A stretch of DNA of 64,000 nt from Cytophagales bacterium (GTDB lineage: Bacteria; Pseudomonadota; Gammaproteobacteria; Burkholderiales; Burkholderiaceae_C): NCBI GenBank assembly GCA_030054145.1, contig JASGCK010000008.1, forward strand, positions 1 to 64,000, in the 5' to 3' direction. Shown here piece by piece: positions 36,428 to 46,334 of the stretch (the stretch's first letter is position 1; every line of letters starts with the position of its first letter). Under the pieces are notes generated by a model that saw only the letters and a list, made by a program, of their open reading frames with translations, made no database searches and was not told where the DNA came from. The position numbers and the translations under genes are program-made.

Positions 36428-37738
36428 ATGGACATCTTAACGATTGGGGGGATATTGCTGCTTTTGATGATGCTGCTGCTGGCCGGTGGCGTGTGGATTG
36501 CAATGACATTAGCGATCTGCGGCTGGGTCGGACAAGCATTTTTTACCTCCACACAGCCTGGACTTAATTTGTTTTCAGCCTTCTGGGAAAGCAATGCGAG
36601 TTGGGAGCTAGCTGCATTGCCTCTTTTTATTTGGATGGGGGAAATATTGTTTCGTACCAAGCTAAGTGAAGAGATGTTCACGGGCCTCGCACCGTGGCTC
36701 AATCGCGTGCCAGGCAGGCTGTTTCACACGACAATTTTGGGATGCGGTATTTTCGGTTCGGTCTCGGGCTCGTCTGCGGCGACGTGTGCCACTATTGCCA
36801 AGGTCTCGCTCCCCGAACTTAAAAAACGTGGCTACAACGAAGAGATTGCGCTTGGATCATTAGCCACGGCGGGTACTCTGGGCATTTTGATTCCCCCGTC
36901 CATCACGATGGTTGTGTACGCAGTAGCAGCGGATGCCTCCATCATCCGCATCTTTTTGGCGGGATTTTTACCTGGCCTTTTGCTCATGGGACTGTTCTCA
37001 GGTTACATCGCATGGTGGTCGATTCGCAACAAAGACAAGATGCCGCCCAAGGAGCCCGCGACGAACTTAAAAGAAAAAATTCGACTATCGAAAAATTTAA
37101 TACCTTGCGCTGTACTGATTGTGTTCATTTGCTGGTCATTAATCGCTGGCTGGGCCACTGCCACAGAGTGCGCGGCGTATGGTGTTGTCGGCTCCTTGGC
37201 CTTGGCGCTGTGGAGTCGTTCATTGACATGGGGCAACTTTAGCGAGGCGCTCATGGGTGCGACTCGCACCAGCTGCATGATCATGTTTATCTTGGCGGGA
37301 GCCGCCTTTTTAACCAAAACGATGGCCTTCACAGGCGTGCCGCGTGAGCTAGCCATCTGGGTGGACTCTTTGCATCTGTCGCCTTATGCCTTGATTGCAT
37401 GCTTGGTTTTTGTTTATCTGGTTTTAGGCACCGCACTAGACGGCATCAGCATGATTGTGCTAACAGCTGCTGTGGTGATGCCAATGGTGCAAAAGGCTGG
37501 ATTCGATTTAATTTGGTTCGGTATCTTTGTGATTTTGTTAGTTGAAATTGCCGAGGTGACACCCCCAGTAGGCTTTAATTTATTCGTCCTGCAAAACATG
37601 ACTGGTAAAGACAGCAACACTATCGCCAAAGCGGCCATTCCGTTTTTCTTTTGTTTAGTCGTCTGCATTGCGCTGGTGACCGTGTTCCCGCAAATCGTCA
37701 CCAGCTTGCCTGATTGGGTAATGGGCGTAGCGAAGTAA
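36428..37738 (+). CDS. TRAP transporter large permease (DctM), set 2
   Basis: 436 aa, the same length as the set 1 permease and nearly identical in long blocks such as GCGIFGSVSGSSAATCATI, TLGILIPPSITMVVYAVAAD and GTALDGISMIVLT. About 12-13 hydrophobic segments in the inner membrane. 14 bp before the 5-oxoprolinase gene, so transport and hydrolysis are likely made from one transcript. Confidence 0.95.
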   Translation: MDILTIGGILLLLMMLLLAGGVWIAMTLAICGWVGQAFFTSTQPGLNLFSAFWESNASWELAALPLFIWMGEILFRTKLSEEMFTGLAPWLNRVPGRLFHTTILGCGIFGSVSGSSAATCATIAKVSLPELKKRGYNEEIALGSLATAGTLGILIPPSITMVVYAVAADASIIRIFLAGFLPGLLLMGLFSGYIAWWSIRNKDKMPPKEPATNLKEKIRLSKNLIPCAVLIVFICWSLIAGWATATECAAYGVVGSLALALWSRSLTWGNFSEALMGATRTSCMIMFILAGAAFLTKTMAFTGVPRELAIWVDSLHLSPYALIACLVFVYLVLGTALDGISMIVLTAAVVMPMVQKAGFDLIWFGIFVILLVEIAEVTPPVGFNLFVLQNMTGKDSNTIAKAAIPFFFCLVVCIALVTVFPQIVTSLPDWVMGVAK

Positions 37739-37752
37739 ACTGAAACGAAATC

Positions 37753-40700
37753 ATGACACGCATGCATACATCACACACAACAAATCATTTATGGCAATTT
37801 TGGATTGATCGTGGCGGCACATTTACTGACGTGGTAGGACGCAAGCCCAATGCTGACGGTAGCTACAGCCTAGTGACGCACAAGCTGCTCTCGGAAAATC
37901 CAGAACAATACAAAGACGCGGCCGTGGCCGGTATCCGCGCTTTGCTTGAACAGCACACGAAACTTGCCAAAGGCGCGTTGATCACCAGCGATTGGGTGGA
38001 GTGCGTCAAAATGGGCACGACCGTGGCAACCAATGCACTCTTGGAGCGCAAAGGCGAGCCAACCGTTTTGATCACAACCCGTGGATTGAGAGATGCGCTG
38101 CGCATTGCCTATCAAAATCGTCCCAGATTGTTTGACCGGCACATCGTCCTGCCGGAACTACTTTATAGCCATGTGATTGAGGCGAACGAGCGCATGGGAG
38201 CGCATGGCGAGGTCGTGCAGGCACTTGACGAAGCGCATCTCAGCGCCCAGCTGCAAGCCATACGGAATCAGGGCTGCACCAGTGCCGCTATTGTTTTTAT
38301 GCATGGCTATCGCTTCCATGCGCATGAATTGGCAGCGGAAAAAATCGCACGTTCACTTGGGTTTACACAGGTCAGTGTGAGTCACCAAGTGAGCCCTTTG
38401 ATGAAGCTGATTAGTCGCGGCGACACCACGGTGGTGGATGCTTATCTATCGCCCATTTTGCGCCGCTATGTAGAGCAAGTCTCTAGCGAATTGCAAGGCG
38501 TGCCACTTTACTTTATGCAGTCATCAGGCGGGCTTGTTTTGGCGAATTCTTTTGCGGGCAAAGATGCCATTTTGAGCGGGCCTGCGGGCGGCATTGTCGG
38601 CATGGCGCGAACGGCGCAAATGGCAGGTGAACACAAAATAATTGGCTTTGATATGGGCGGCACCTCGACCGATGTGTCGCACTTTGCGGGGGAGTTTGAG
38701 CGCGAGTTTGAAACGCAGGTCGCAGGCGTGCGAATGCGCGCCCCGATGATGAGCATTCACACCGTCGCCGCAGGCGGTGGCTCGGTGTTGCAGTTTGACG
38801 GCAGCAGGCTACGTGTGGGGCCTCAAAGCGCAGGTGCCAATCCAGGCCCCGCCTGCTACAAACGCGGCGGACCACTGGCGGTGACCGATGCCAATGTGCT
38901 GCTTGGAAAAATCCAGCCCGACTACTTTCCTGCCTTGTTTGGCAAGGCGGCCAATGAACGCTTAGACGCACAAGTGGTACGCGAGCAGTTTGAACAACTT
39001 GCCACAGCCACAGGCAAATCAGCAGAGCGCTTGGCAGAAGGTTTCTTGCAAATTGCCGTGCAGCAAATGGCCAACGCGATTAACAAAATTTCTGTCGCTC
39101 GTGGCTACGATGTCACGCGCTATACCCTGCAATGCTTTGGCGGTGCAGGCGGGCAGCACGCCTGCTTGGTTGCGGACGCACTCGGTATGTCCAAAGTGCT
39201 GGTGCATCCGCTGGCGGGCGTGCTCTCGGCGTATGGCATGGGGCTGGCCGATCAAACCGTGATGCGCGAACAAGCTATTGAGCAAGCCCTGACTACGCAG
39301 GCGTTACCCGTGATTTTTAATACACTGGCTACGCTGGAGACCACAGCCAGTGCGGCTCTCAAGGCACAAGGGCTGGGAGCGTCCAAGGCACGGGTGCTGC
39401 GGCGTATGCATATTAAATACGATGGAACGGACACCGCTTTGGTGATTGATGTGAGCGCTCCTCGGCATGAACTAAACCTCAGGGAAACTCAGCTTGCGCA
39501 AATCGCAGATGAGATCCAAGCCCAATTTGAAGCGGCCTATCAACAACGTTTTGCCTTTTTAATGCAAGGCAAAGCTTTGGTGGTTGAGGCGGTATCGGTT
39601 GAGGCCATTTGCGCGGGCGATGCGCCCAATGAGTCGCCGCTTGCCATGCACGCGCCGCGCGAAACACCCGCCGATAGCCACGTGCAGATGTACAGCGATG
39701 GTGCCTGGGTCAGCGTGCCGCTGGTGGTGCGTGCCTCCATGCGCGGCGGCGACCATCTCACGGGCCCCGCCATCATTGCCGAGCCCAGCGCTACAACCGT
39801 TGTGGAGAGCGGCTGGCAGGCCAAGCTCACCGCGCACAACTGCTTGCTGTTGTCACGCATGACTGCGCGTAAAACCTCCTACGCTGTTGGCACGCAGGTC
39901 GATCCCGTCTTGCTGGAAGTGTTCAACAAATTGTTTATGAACATTGCCGAGCAAATGGGTTTGCAATTGCAAAACACGGCGTACTCGGTAAACATTAAAG
40001 AGCGGCTCGACTTTAGTTGTGCGCTCTTTGACGCGGATGGCAATTTGATTGCCAACGCGCCGCATATGCCGGTGCATTTGGGTTCAATGGGCGAGAGCAT
40101 TAAAACCGTGATTCGTGACAATGCCGACTCCATGCGCCCTGGCGATGTGTTTGTACTCAACGATCCCTATCATGGAGGCACACATCTGCCTGACGTGACG
40201 GTGATTACGCCCGTTTATTTGAACGAAGGTGGCAGCGAGGACAGACCGACGTTTTACGTTGGCTCACGCGGTCATCACGCAGACATTGGCGGCACAACAC
40301 CAGGCTCGATGCCGCCCTTCTCCACCACGATTGATGAAGAAGGCGTGCAAATCATCAACTTCAAGCTCGTCAAAGAAGGCGTGCTGCAAGAAGAGACCAT
40401 GCTTGAGCTGTTGCGCACGGGCGGCGGCACAACGCGCTATCCCAGCCGTAATCCCGCACAAAACTTAACGGACATGAAGGCGCAAATTGCCGCCAATCAG
40501 CGCGGTGCGCAAGAGCTGCAAAAAATGGTGTCTGAGTACAGCTTGCCCGTTGTCAAAGCCTATATGCAATATGTGCAAGACAACGCCGAAGAAGCGGTGC
40601 GGCGCGTCGTCGCGCAATTAAAAGATGGCGCTTTTACGTTGCCGCTTGACAACGGGGCGCACATCCGCGTTGCACTGCGGGTGAACGCGCAAACGCGCAG

Positions 40701-41463
40701 CGCTGTGATCGACTTTACCGGCACATCCGAGCAGCAAATCAACAACTTCAATGCGCCGCGTGCCGTGTGTATGGCGGCTGTGCTGTATGTTTTTAGAACG
40801 CTCGTCGATGACGATATTCCACTCAACGCAGGCTGCCTCAAACCCATCACGGTGGTGATTCCTGAGGGCTCGATGCTCAACCCCCGCCCGCCCGCATCGG
40901 TTGTTGCGGGCAACGTCGAGACGTCTAGCTGCATCACAAATGCGATTTATGGTGCGCTGGGCATGATGGCCAGCAGTCAGCAAACCATGAACAACTTCAC
41001 CTTTGGCAACGATAGGCATCAGTACTACGAGACGATTAGCGGTGGATCGGGTGCGGGCGAAGGCTTTCACGGCACGTCGGTTGTGCAAACGCACATGACC
41101 AACTCGCGCCTGACTGACCCTGAAGTGCTGGAGTTTCGATTTCCCGTGCGCCTGCAAAGCTTTGAGATCCGGCACAACTCTGGTGGCACAGGTCAATGGA
41201 CGGGCGGCAATGGCGGCGTGCGCCGCATCGAATTTTTAGAACCCATGACCGCCAGCATCTTGTCCAATGGGCGCATCCACGGGGCTTTTGGCGCTGCGGG
41301 CGGAGCGGCGGGGGCCGTTGGCATCAACCGCGTGGTACGCCGCAACGGCTCAGTTGAAACACTGGGGCATATCGGTCAAGTCCAAATGGAGCCGGGGGAT
41401 GTGTTTGAAATTCACACCCCTGGTGGCGGTGGATTTGGGACGGGGACCGGCCATCAAAATTGA
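37753..41463 (+). CDS. 5-oxoprolinase, ATP-dependent, HyuA-HyuB fused type
   Basis: 1236 aa, the full length of the eukaryote-like fused enzyme. Domains in order: hydantoinase A N-terminal (about 15-215, with [14 protein letters not shown]), hydantoinase A core (about 235-530, with [19 protein letters not shown] and [16 protein letters not shown]), linker, and hydantoinase B (about 720-1230, with [50 protein letters not shown] and HTPGGGGFG). Opens 5-oxoproline to glutamate with ATP. A hydantoinase or acetophenone carboxylase-like role is the main alternative, but the TRAP/YcsI setting favours oxoproline. Confidence 0.9.
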   Translation: MTRMHTSHTTNHLWQFWIDRGGTFTDVVGRKPNADGSYSLVTHKLLSENPEQYKDAAVAGIRALLEQHTKLAKGALITSDWVECVKMGTTVATNALLERKGEPTVLITTRGLRDALRIAYQNRPRLFDRHIVLPELLYSHVIEANERMGAHGEVVQALDEAHLSAQLQAIRNQGCTSAAIVFMHGYRFHAHELAAEKIARSLGFTQVSVSHQVSPLMKLISRGDTTVVDAYLSPILRRYVEQVSSELQGVPLYFMQSSGGLVLANSFAGKDAILSGPAGGIVGMARTAQMAGEHKIIGFDMGGTSTDVSHFAGEFEREFETQVAGVRMRAPMMSIHTVAAGGGSVLQFDGSRLRVGPQSAGANPGPACYKRGGPLAVTDANVLLGKIQPDYFPALFGKAANERLDAQVVREQFEQLATATGKSAERLAEGFLQIAVQQMANAINKISVARGYDVTRYTLQCFGGAGGQHACLVADALGMSKVLVHPLAGVLSAYGMGLADQTVMREQAIEQALTTQALPVIFNTLATLETTASAALKAQGLGASKARVLRRMHIKYDGTDTALVIDVSAPRHELNLRETQLAQIADEIQAQFEAAYQQRFAFLMQGKALVVEAVSVEAICAGDAPNESPLAMHAPRETPADSHVQMYSDGAWVSVPLVVRASMRGGDHLTGPAIIAEPSATTVVESGWQAKLTAHNCLLLSRMTARKTSYAVGTQVDPVLLEVFNKLFMNIAEQMGLQLQNTAYSVNIKERLDFSCALFDADGNLIANAPHMPVHLGSMGESIKTVIRDNADSMRPGDVFVLNDPYHGGTHLPDVTVITPVYLNEGGSEDRPTFYVGSRGHHADIGGTTPGSMPPFSTTIDEEGVQIINFKLVKEGVLQEETMLELLRTGGGTTRYPSRNPAQNLTDMKAQIAANQRGAQELQKMVSEYSLPVVKAYMQYVQDNAEEAVRRVVAQLKDGAFTLPLDNGAHIRVALRVNAQTRSAVIDFTGTSEQQINNFNAPRAVCMAAVLYVFRTLVDDDIPLNAGCLKPITVVIPEGSMLNPRPPASVVAGNVETSSCITNAIYGALGMMASSQQTMNNFTFGNDRHQYYETISGGSGAGEGFHGTSVVQTHMTNSRLTDPEVLEFRFPVRLQSFEIRHNSGGTGQWTGGNGGVRRIEFLEPMTASILSNGRIHGAFGAAGGAAGAVGINRVVRRNGSVETLGHIGQVQMEPGDVFEIHTPGGGGFGTGTGHQN

Positions 41464-41514
41464 TGGGCTAGTCCCAGCAACACGCGAAAGGCACGCGCAA
41501 GGCAGACGCGCTGC

Positions 41515-42954
41515 CTAACCGCCCACCACGCAAATCTTCAGCATATTCGTGCCGCCTGGTGCGCCCATAGGTTCGCCGCAAGTGATGGCATACACGTCGC
41601 CTGCCTTCACAATTTTGCGCATGAGCAGCCTTGTTTCTGCTTGCTTGAGTGCCGTATCGCGGTCGGCGCTGGTGTCCATCAGGAGCGGACGCACATTGCG
41701 ATACAGCGCCATTTTGCGCTGCGTGACCAAGGACGTGGTGAGTGCATAAATCGGAATATGGATACGGTGGCGACTCATCCACAGCGGGGTTGAGCCGCTT
41801 TCGGTCAACGCCACAATCGCTTTGCAGCCCAAATGATGCGCGGTAAAGAGCGCACCCATAGCAATGGTTTGATCGATGCGGCTAAAACTCATTCCCGTAA
41901 AGTCCGCATCCAATTGCACATCCTCGGCGGCTTCGGCTGCAGCGCAAATCTCGCTCATGGCAATCACCGTCTCTAGCGGATATTTACCCGCCGCGCTTTC
42001 GGCCGAGAGCATCACCGCATCGGTTCCGTCTAACACCGCGTTTGCCACATCACTCACTTCGGCGCGAGTGGGCACGGGCGCTGTGATCATGCTCTCCATC
42101 ATTTGCGTGGCCGTAATCACCGTTTTGTCCATCGCGCGCGCCATGCGAATCATTTTCTTTTGCAGCGCGGGCACCGCAGCGTTGCCAACTTCAATCGCCA
42201 AATCGCCACGCGCCACCATGATGGAGTCGGATGCCGCAATGATTTCTTCTAGTTTAGGAATCGCCTCCGCGCGTTCAATTTTGGCAATCAGCGCAGGGCG
42301 ATGGCGATACTCGGCACCCGCCACGTTGCACAGTTGCCGCGCCATTTCCATATCGGTTGCATTTTGCGGAAAGCTCACCGCCACGTAGTCGGCTTGGAAC
42401 GCCATGGCCGTTTTAATGTCTTCCATGTCTTTGGCCGTGAGCGCAGGCGCGGTCAAACCGCCGCCTTTTTTATTAATGCCTTTGTTATTGGAGAGCTTGC
42501 CGCCAACCGTCACCGTGGTGAACACTTGTTCGCGCAGCACTTTTTGCACGGTCAGCACAATCAGACCGTCATTTAACAGCAGCACATCGCCTGACTTCAC
42601 GTCGCGCGGCAACTCTTTGTAGTCAAGTCCAACCGCTAAATCGTCGCCGAGCTCGGTACGCGCCGCGTCCAAAATAAAAGTAGCACCTTCAACGAGCATC
42701 GTGAAATCTTTGGCAAATTTACCGACGCGGATTTTGGGCCCTTGCAAGTCCGCCATGATGGCAACCTCGCGCCCCGCCGCCTTGGAAGCCGCACGCACCA
42801 TAGCCGCGCGGTCGATATGGTCTTGCGCCACACCGTGACTAAAATTCAAACGGACAACGTTCACGCCCGCCTCAATCATCTTTTGCAAAAGTGCTGGTTC
42901 ACTTGATGCGGGACCCAATGTCGCCACAATTTTGGTTGCATGCCTTGCCATCAT
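41515..42954 (-). CDS. pyk: Pyruvate kinase
   Basis: 479 aa, last step of glycolysis. ATKIVATLGPASSEP at the N-terminus, VVRLNFSHG, DLQGPKIRVG, MVARGDLAIEVG and ITATQMMESMI are the standard blocks, with an allosteric C-terminal domain. Two adjacent ATG codons (42954 and 42951) are possible starts. In many Burkholderiales fba follows pyk; here about 3.3 kb of accessory DNA and an inverted arrangement separate them. Confidence 0.96.
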   Translation of the reverse strand: MMARHATKIVATLGPASSEPALLQKMIEAGVNVVRLNFSHGVAQDHIDRAAMVRAASKAAGREVAIMADLQGPKIRVGKFAKDFTMLVEGATFILDAARTELGDDLAVGLDYKELPRDVKSGDVLLLNDGLIVLTVQKVLREQVFTTVTVGGKLSNNKGINKKGGGLTAPALTAKDMEDIKTAMAFQADYVAVSFPQNATDMEMARQLCNVAGAEYRHRPALIAKIERAEAIPKLEEIIAASDSIMVARGDLAIEVGNAAVPALQKKMIRMARAMDKTVITATQMMESMITAPVPTRAEVSDVANAVLDGTDAVMLSAESAAGKYPLETVIAMSEICAAAEAAEDVQLDADFTGMSFSRIDQTIAMGALFTAHHLGCKAIVALTESGSTPLWMSRHRIHIPIYALTTSLVTQRKMALYRNVRPLLMDTSADRDTALKQAETRLLMRKIVKAGDVYAITCGEPMGAPGGTNMLKICVVGG

Positions 42955-43034
42955 TTTTCCTTGAGTTACGTCGCAATGACTGCCGCGCTCACAGTGAATG
43001 CGGCTGGCGTGATGATAAACGGCTTATCCATGCG

Positions 43035-43060
43035 CCCTTTGCCAAGCGCAGGGCGAACGG
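43035..43060. repeat. Dispersed repeat, degenerate copy 4
   Basis: Differs from the common form by about three bases over 26 (CAAGCGCAGGGCGAACGG at its right end). It is followed to 43115 by an irregular GC-rich run built of CGACGGCGA / ACAACG-like units. Confidence 0.6.
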
Positions 43061-43109
43061 CGCGACAACGCGACGGCGAGACAACGAAACGGCGAAACGA
43101 CGCGACGGC

Positions 43110-44414
43110 TCAGCGCCGCCGACTGTGCAACAAGGCCACATTCATTTCGGCGGACAACGTGCTGGCATAGAATTTTTCTATCATCTCAACCGAAGTTCTG
43201 GCGTTTTTAGCGAGCGTCAACAAATCAATGCCGCCGCCATAAATCAAGCGAAAAGTAATCGACGTATGCCGCAGGCTATAAAGCGAGCGCGAAATGCCGT
43301 GCGGCCCTTGCTTGATTTGCAGCGTATTCAAAATCCAATTAAATAACCAACCGCACACATCCAAAACCAAGGCGCGATTGGACTCCGCTGGAAAAAAAAC
43401 ATAGTCGCTCGGTTTGCCAAAACCTTTGCTGGCGTTATATGCCAGTAAGCGCTCAAACAAACTGACCGCAGGCGCAAGGCTGACGCACGGGGCATTGTGC
43501 CGCTTGATCTCGGGCGAGGTGATGCGCAAATAATGGAACTCGCCGCGCACGATTTCAATATGCTGATTTTTTAGTTGCCTGATATCACCTGGACGAATAA
43601 ACGTGTACACCATAAATCGGATCAGCCAATTCATCTCAATTGGCATGATGTGGTATTTGGTTGTGATCCACGGGCGCTTGCCATTCCACTCATCAAACGT
43701 TTGTCCGCGTAGCTCTTTTGAGCAGCGCAGAATTTTTTTGTACTCAGTCAGCGTAAATGCGCCGCGCGAGGCTGGCTGCGCTTTCAAATTGGGAAAAAGC
43801 GGCATTTGACTCAAAGCACGCTGCCGGATGCACAGTTGCAACAGCCGCCGCAGAGGCACCAAATAACCTTGAATGGTGGTGGTCGTCAACTTTTTAGCCG
43901 TCAAGAAATTGACGAACGACTCAATCGTTTCGGTGTTAATTTGTGCCAACGGCTTGGTCTTAAAAAAATCAAAAATAAATCCCTCAAGCCGCACCCGTGC
44001 AATGTGATACGAGGTCAATTTAATTTCGTCACGCGCCACCTTTTGCTGCTCGGCACCAAGCACCAACTGAATCAAATCATGCAGCCGCATTTGATTCGCC
44101 AACTTAGAGAGCTTGGGCATCGCCTCTTGCCGCGAAGCCGCTTCGCTCACCCGTCCCTCGGCAACCAACCGCGCATAAAAATCTTTAGCCAACTCAAAAG
44201 CGTCGGTCACGCTGGTGGATTTCAAACTTTGCGCGATGTAGCGCCCATTGCTAAAAATACGCACCTGCCAATAACGGCTGCCCTTGATTTGAAACACACA
44301 CAGCTGCTTGGGCAACCCCTCCACGCGCTGCATCGTGGCTTTGATCGGTGCCGTTCTAGAGCGATACGCCAAAAAACTGGCCTCGTTAGCAGCCGCAGCA
44401 GGTAAAAAATCCAT
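43110..44414 (-). CDS. Tyrosine-recombinase family integrase
   Basis: 434 aa. An N-terminal DNA-binding half (GSRYWQVRIFSNGRYIAQSLKST; SAM-like core FVNFLTAKKLTTTTIQGYL) is followed by a catalytic half with first Arg in FIRPGDIRQLK, the YSLRHTSITF box and Tyr in IEKFYAS. No phage or ICE genes and no tRNA are beside it, and no attachment repeats are obvious. Probably the remaining integrase of a small island between pyk and fba. Confidence 0.88.
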   Translation of the reverse strand: MDFLPAAAANEASFLAYRSRTAPIKATMQRVEGLPKQLCVFQIKGSRYWQVRIFSNGRYIAQSLKSTSVTDAFELAKDFYARLVAEGRVSEAASRQEAMPKLSKLANQMRLHDLIQLVLGAEQQKVARDEIKLTSYHIARVRLEGFIFDFFKTKPLAQINTETIESFVNFLTAKKLTTTTIQGYLVPLRRLLQLCIRQRALSQMPLFPNLKAQPASRGAFTLTEYKKILRCSKELRGQTFDEWNGKRPWITTKYHIMPIEMNWLIRFMVYTFIRPGDIRQLKNQHIEIVRGEFHYLRITSPEIKRHNAPCVSLAPAVSLFERLLAYNASKGFGKPSDYVFFPAESNRALVLDVCGWLFNWILNTLQIKQGPHGISRSLYSLRHTSITFRLIYGGGIDLLTLAKNARTSVEMIEKFYASTLSAEMNVALLHSRRR

Positions 44415-44529
44415 GAATAATCCTCAATCAAAGCAAATGCACAGTCCACAATACTTAAGTAAAAATATTTATGTACTTTCAAATATTATAAAAATAATTC
44501 TTACAAATCAAACATCTATTTAATTATTT

Positions 44530-45774
44530 TTGCCTATAACAGTAATAACCCTTATTGCTGTTGCTGCTTTGGTAGCAACTGGCGCTTTTGCTCAAACTGC
44601 AACGCCTGCGCAATTGAACCAGCCAGGCATGGCCGTTTTGCCTTCGTCTACTAGCAGCCTGACTATCGGCGGCATGATTGATGCTGGCGTGTTTCGTCAA
44701 GTGTCTGCAACCACAGGCCAGTCAACTGTTAACGTTGGCAGCAACACAGCGTCACGCCTGCGTTTCGTCGGCGTGGAAGACATGGGCGGCGGCAACAAAG
44801 CTACCTTTTGGCTGGAAATGCAACCAAGCGTGACTGACGGTACAACCGGCAGTGCTGGCTTGTTTAACCGTGGCGCTTGGGCTAGTTTGTCTGGCGGTTG
44901 GGGTGAGGTTCGTTTAGGCCGTATGGGCACTAACACGATCTCTGCTGTCATCGTTCCCGATATTCAACAAGGCGGCGCGTTCTACGGTTTCTACGGTGGC
45001 GGCTTCTTGTTTAGCGGTATGGGTGGTCCAGGTGCGCAAGGCGCTGCATGGTTTGCTGCTAACCCAACACGTGGTGGTGGCTTGCAAGCTAGCGGAACAA
45101 CTGGTAACACCACAGCTCAAGCATCGTCTACCACGAACTTGAATCAAACAGACCCAGCAAAAACCGCTATTGATTCAACGCGCTATAACCGCGCTATTCG
45201 TTACAGCCTGCCAGCTATGCTAAACGGCACGCTGACTGCCAACATTACTTCTGCCTATGGCAACACGGGTAATGGCGCTGGCGGCGGTTCGCAAGGTGTG
45301 GATGTCAGCTACAACGCCGGCGCGCTGAGGTCAACTTTTGCTTACCAACGTGCTGGTGCTGAAGCAGGTAGCGATGCAACTGGTTCACTCACCACCTTGG
45401 GTGTTAACTACAACTTTGGTTCGTTCATTTTGGGCGGTGCTTTGCAATCAGAAAAAGCTTCTGGTACGGGCATCGTCTTCAATTCGGGCCGATCAGCTGG
45501 TTTAGCCGCCTTTGTGCCAATGGGCGCTGCAACACCGTTTATCAAAATTGGTTCACACAGCTATGACACTTTAGGCACGAACACCTCTATGGTGAACGTT
45601 GGCGTGACATACAGCTTGAGCAAAAAAACCTTGGTGTTTGTTGATTACGCTAGAAATGGCGCCACCAATACAGGTACCGCCGCTAGCGGTACTGTTGCCG
45701 CAGGCAACGTAGTGGCTGCAGTCGCTGTTGCAGCACCACGTTTGTTCTCCGTTGGTTTGCAAACAAACTTCTAA
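44530..45774 (+). CDS. Gram-negative porin (Burkholderiales OmpC/PhoE-like), with abnormal 5' end
   Basis: About 414 aa outer-membrane porin: SLTIGGMIDAGVF, SRLRFVGVEDMGGGNKATFWLEMQ, GLFNRGAWASLSGGWGEVRLGRMG, and the C-terminal LFSVGLQTNF ending in Phe. The signal peptide core (TLIAVAALVATGAFAQ) is present, but there is no ATG: the best start is a TTG at 44530, directly after an in-frame TAA, with no ribosome site and no positive N-terminal residues. The 5' end may have been replaced, so the gene may be silent. Confidence 0.8.
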   Translation: MPITVITLIAVAALVATGAFAQTATPAQLNQPGMAVLPSSTSSLTIGGMIDAGVFRQVSATTGQSTVNVGSNTASRLRFVGVEDMGGGNKATFWLEMQPSVTDGTTGSAGLFNRGAWASLSGGWGEVRLGRMGTNTISAVIVPDIQQGGAFYGFYGGGFLFSGMGGPGAQGAAWFAANPTRGGGLQASGTTGNTTAQASSTTNLNQTDPAKTAIDSTRYNRAIRYSLPAMLNGTLTANITSAYGNTGNGAGGGSQGVDVSYNAGALRSTFAYQRAGAEAGSDATGSLTTLGVNYNFGSFILGGALQSEKASGTGIVFNSGRSAGLAAFVPMGAATPFIKIGSHSYDTLGTNTSMVNVGVTYSLSKKTLVFVDYARNGATNTGTAASGTVAAGNVVAAVAVAAPRLFSVGLQTNF

Positions 45775-45821
45775 TCCACTGCGGGACTTGCGCCCGCAAT
45801 TGGTTGGATAGTTAAACGCAC

Positions 45822-45862
45822 AAAAACCGCTCCAAGAGCAATCTTGGGGCGGTTTTTTGTTT
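45822..45862 (+). terminator. Rho-independent terminator after the porin gene
   Basis: GC-rich hairpin CCGCTCCAAGA / TCTTGGGGCGG with loop GCAA, flanked by A and T runs. A copy identical over 39 bp occurs at 46242-46280. Confidence 0.88.
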
Positions 45863-45897
45863 TGTGTGTGCTGTGTCAATTTGCTATACTGAAAAGC

Positions 45898-46125
45898 ATG
45901 TCCAAAGTTGACCGCATCAAAGAAAAAATTGGTTGGTACAAGGTGTTGTTTGGCGTGCTTGTTGCATCGCTTTTTTCACTGATTGCTTGGCTTATTAGTA
46001 ATTTACAAACAGCCGCGACATGGCAGCTGGTTTGTACGATGATTGCCTGCATTGGTTCGGGTGTTGTTGCGGCGGCGATTCATCTAAATGCACAGAAACA
46101 AATTGACTTATTGGAGGATTTATGA
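45898..46125 (+). CDS. Small membrane protein, unknown function
   Basis: 75 aa from the ATG at 45898. Start MSKVDRIKEKIGWYKVLFG, then two hydrophobic helices (about 15-36 and 43-64) and a polar tail QKQIDLLEDL. No family recognised with certainty. Followed by a 33-codon gene through an ATGA overlap with GGAGG site, and the pair is enclosed by two identical terminators. A TTGCTATACT -10-like element lies 10 bp before the start codon. Confidence 0.7.
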   Translation: MSKVDRIKEKIGWYKVLFGVLVASLFSLIAWLISNLQTAATWQLVCTMIACIGSGVVAAAIHLNAQKQIDLLEDL

Positions 46126-46223
46126 CTTTCCCAGAAATTGCACTTGCTGTTAGCTTTGCCTCGCTTGTTTTAATGCTCGCTTTCGTCTCCTACGACACTT
46201 TGCGTCGCCCATTGATCAAATAG
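46122..46223 (+). CDS. 33-residue membrane peptide
   Basis: Tiny gene starting at the ATG in ATGA of the previous stop, with a strong GGAGG site 7 nt upstream. The product MTFPEIALAVSFASLVLMLA continues FVSYDTLRRPLIK: one transmembrane helix with a basic C-terminal end. The coupling and the ribosome site argue it is made. Function unknown; with its neighbour it could form a two-part membrane protein. Confidence 0.6.
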   Translation: MTFPEIALAVSFASLVLMLAFVSYDTLRRPLIK

Positions 46224-46241
46224 TTCATCTGATCACTTTTT

Positions 46242-46280
46242 AAAAACCGCTCCAAGAGCAATCTTGGGGCGGTTTTTTGT
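46242..46280 (+). terminator. Rho-independent terminator, identical copy
   Basis: Same 39-bp hairpin as at 45822-45860, following the 33-codon gene and 54 bp before fba. Confidence 0.87.
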
Positions 46281-46334
46281 ATGTTGATTGATGTGTTGGC
46301 TAGTAAAATTGACGATTTATAAATAAGGACTTTT

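Noticed and set aside
38513..38971. 152-codon antisense frame in the oxoprolinase gene
   Set aside because: Arg/Pro-rich shadow translation typical of GC-rich genes.
40618..41196. 192-codon open frame antisense to the 5-oxoprolinase gene
   Set aside because: Lies wholly inside a strongly conserved gene on the other strand; no motif or start signal.
43060..43115. Possible CRISPR-like repeat run of CGACGGCGA units
   Set aside because: Units are irregular, too short and without spacers; no cas genes in the window.
43806..44405. 199-codon open frame on the plus strand, antisense to the integrase
   Set aside because: Shadow of the integrase gene; composition follows the complementary codons and no domain is visible.
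43110..44414. Integrase as marker of a prophage
   Set aside because: No phage structural, replication or lysis genes and no tRNA target nearby.
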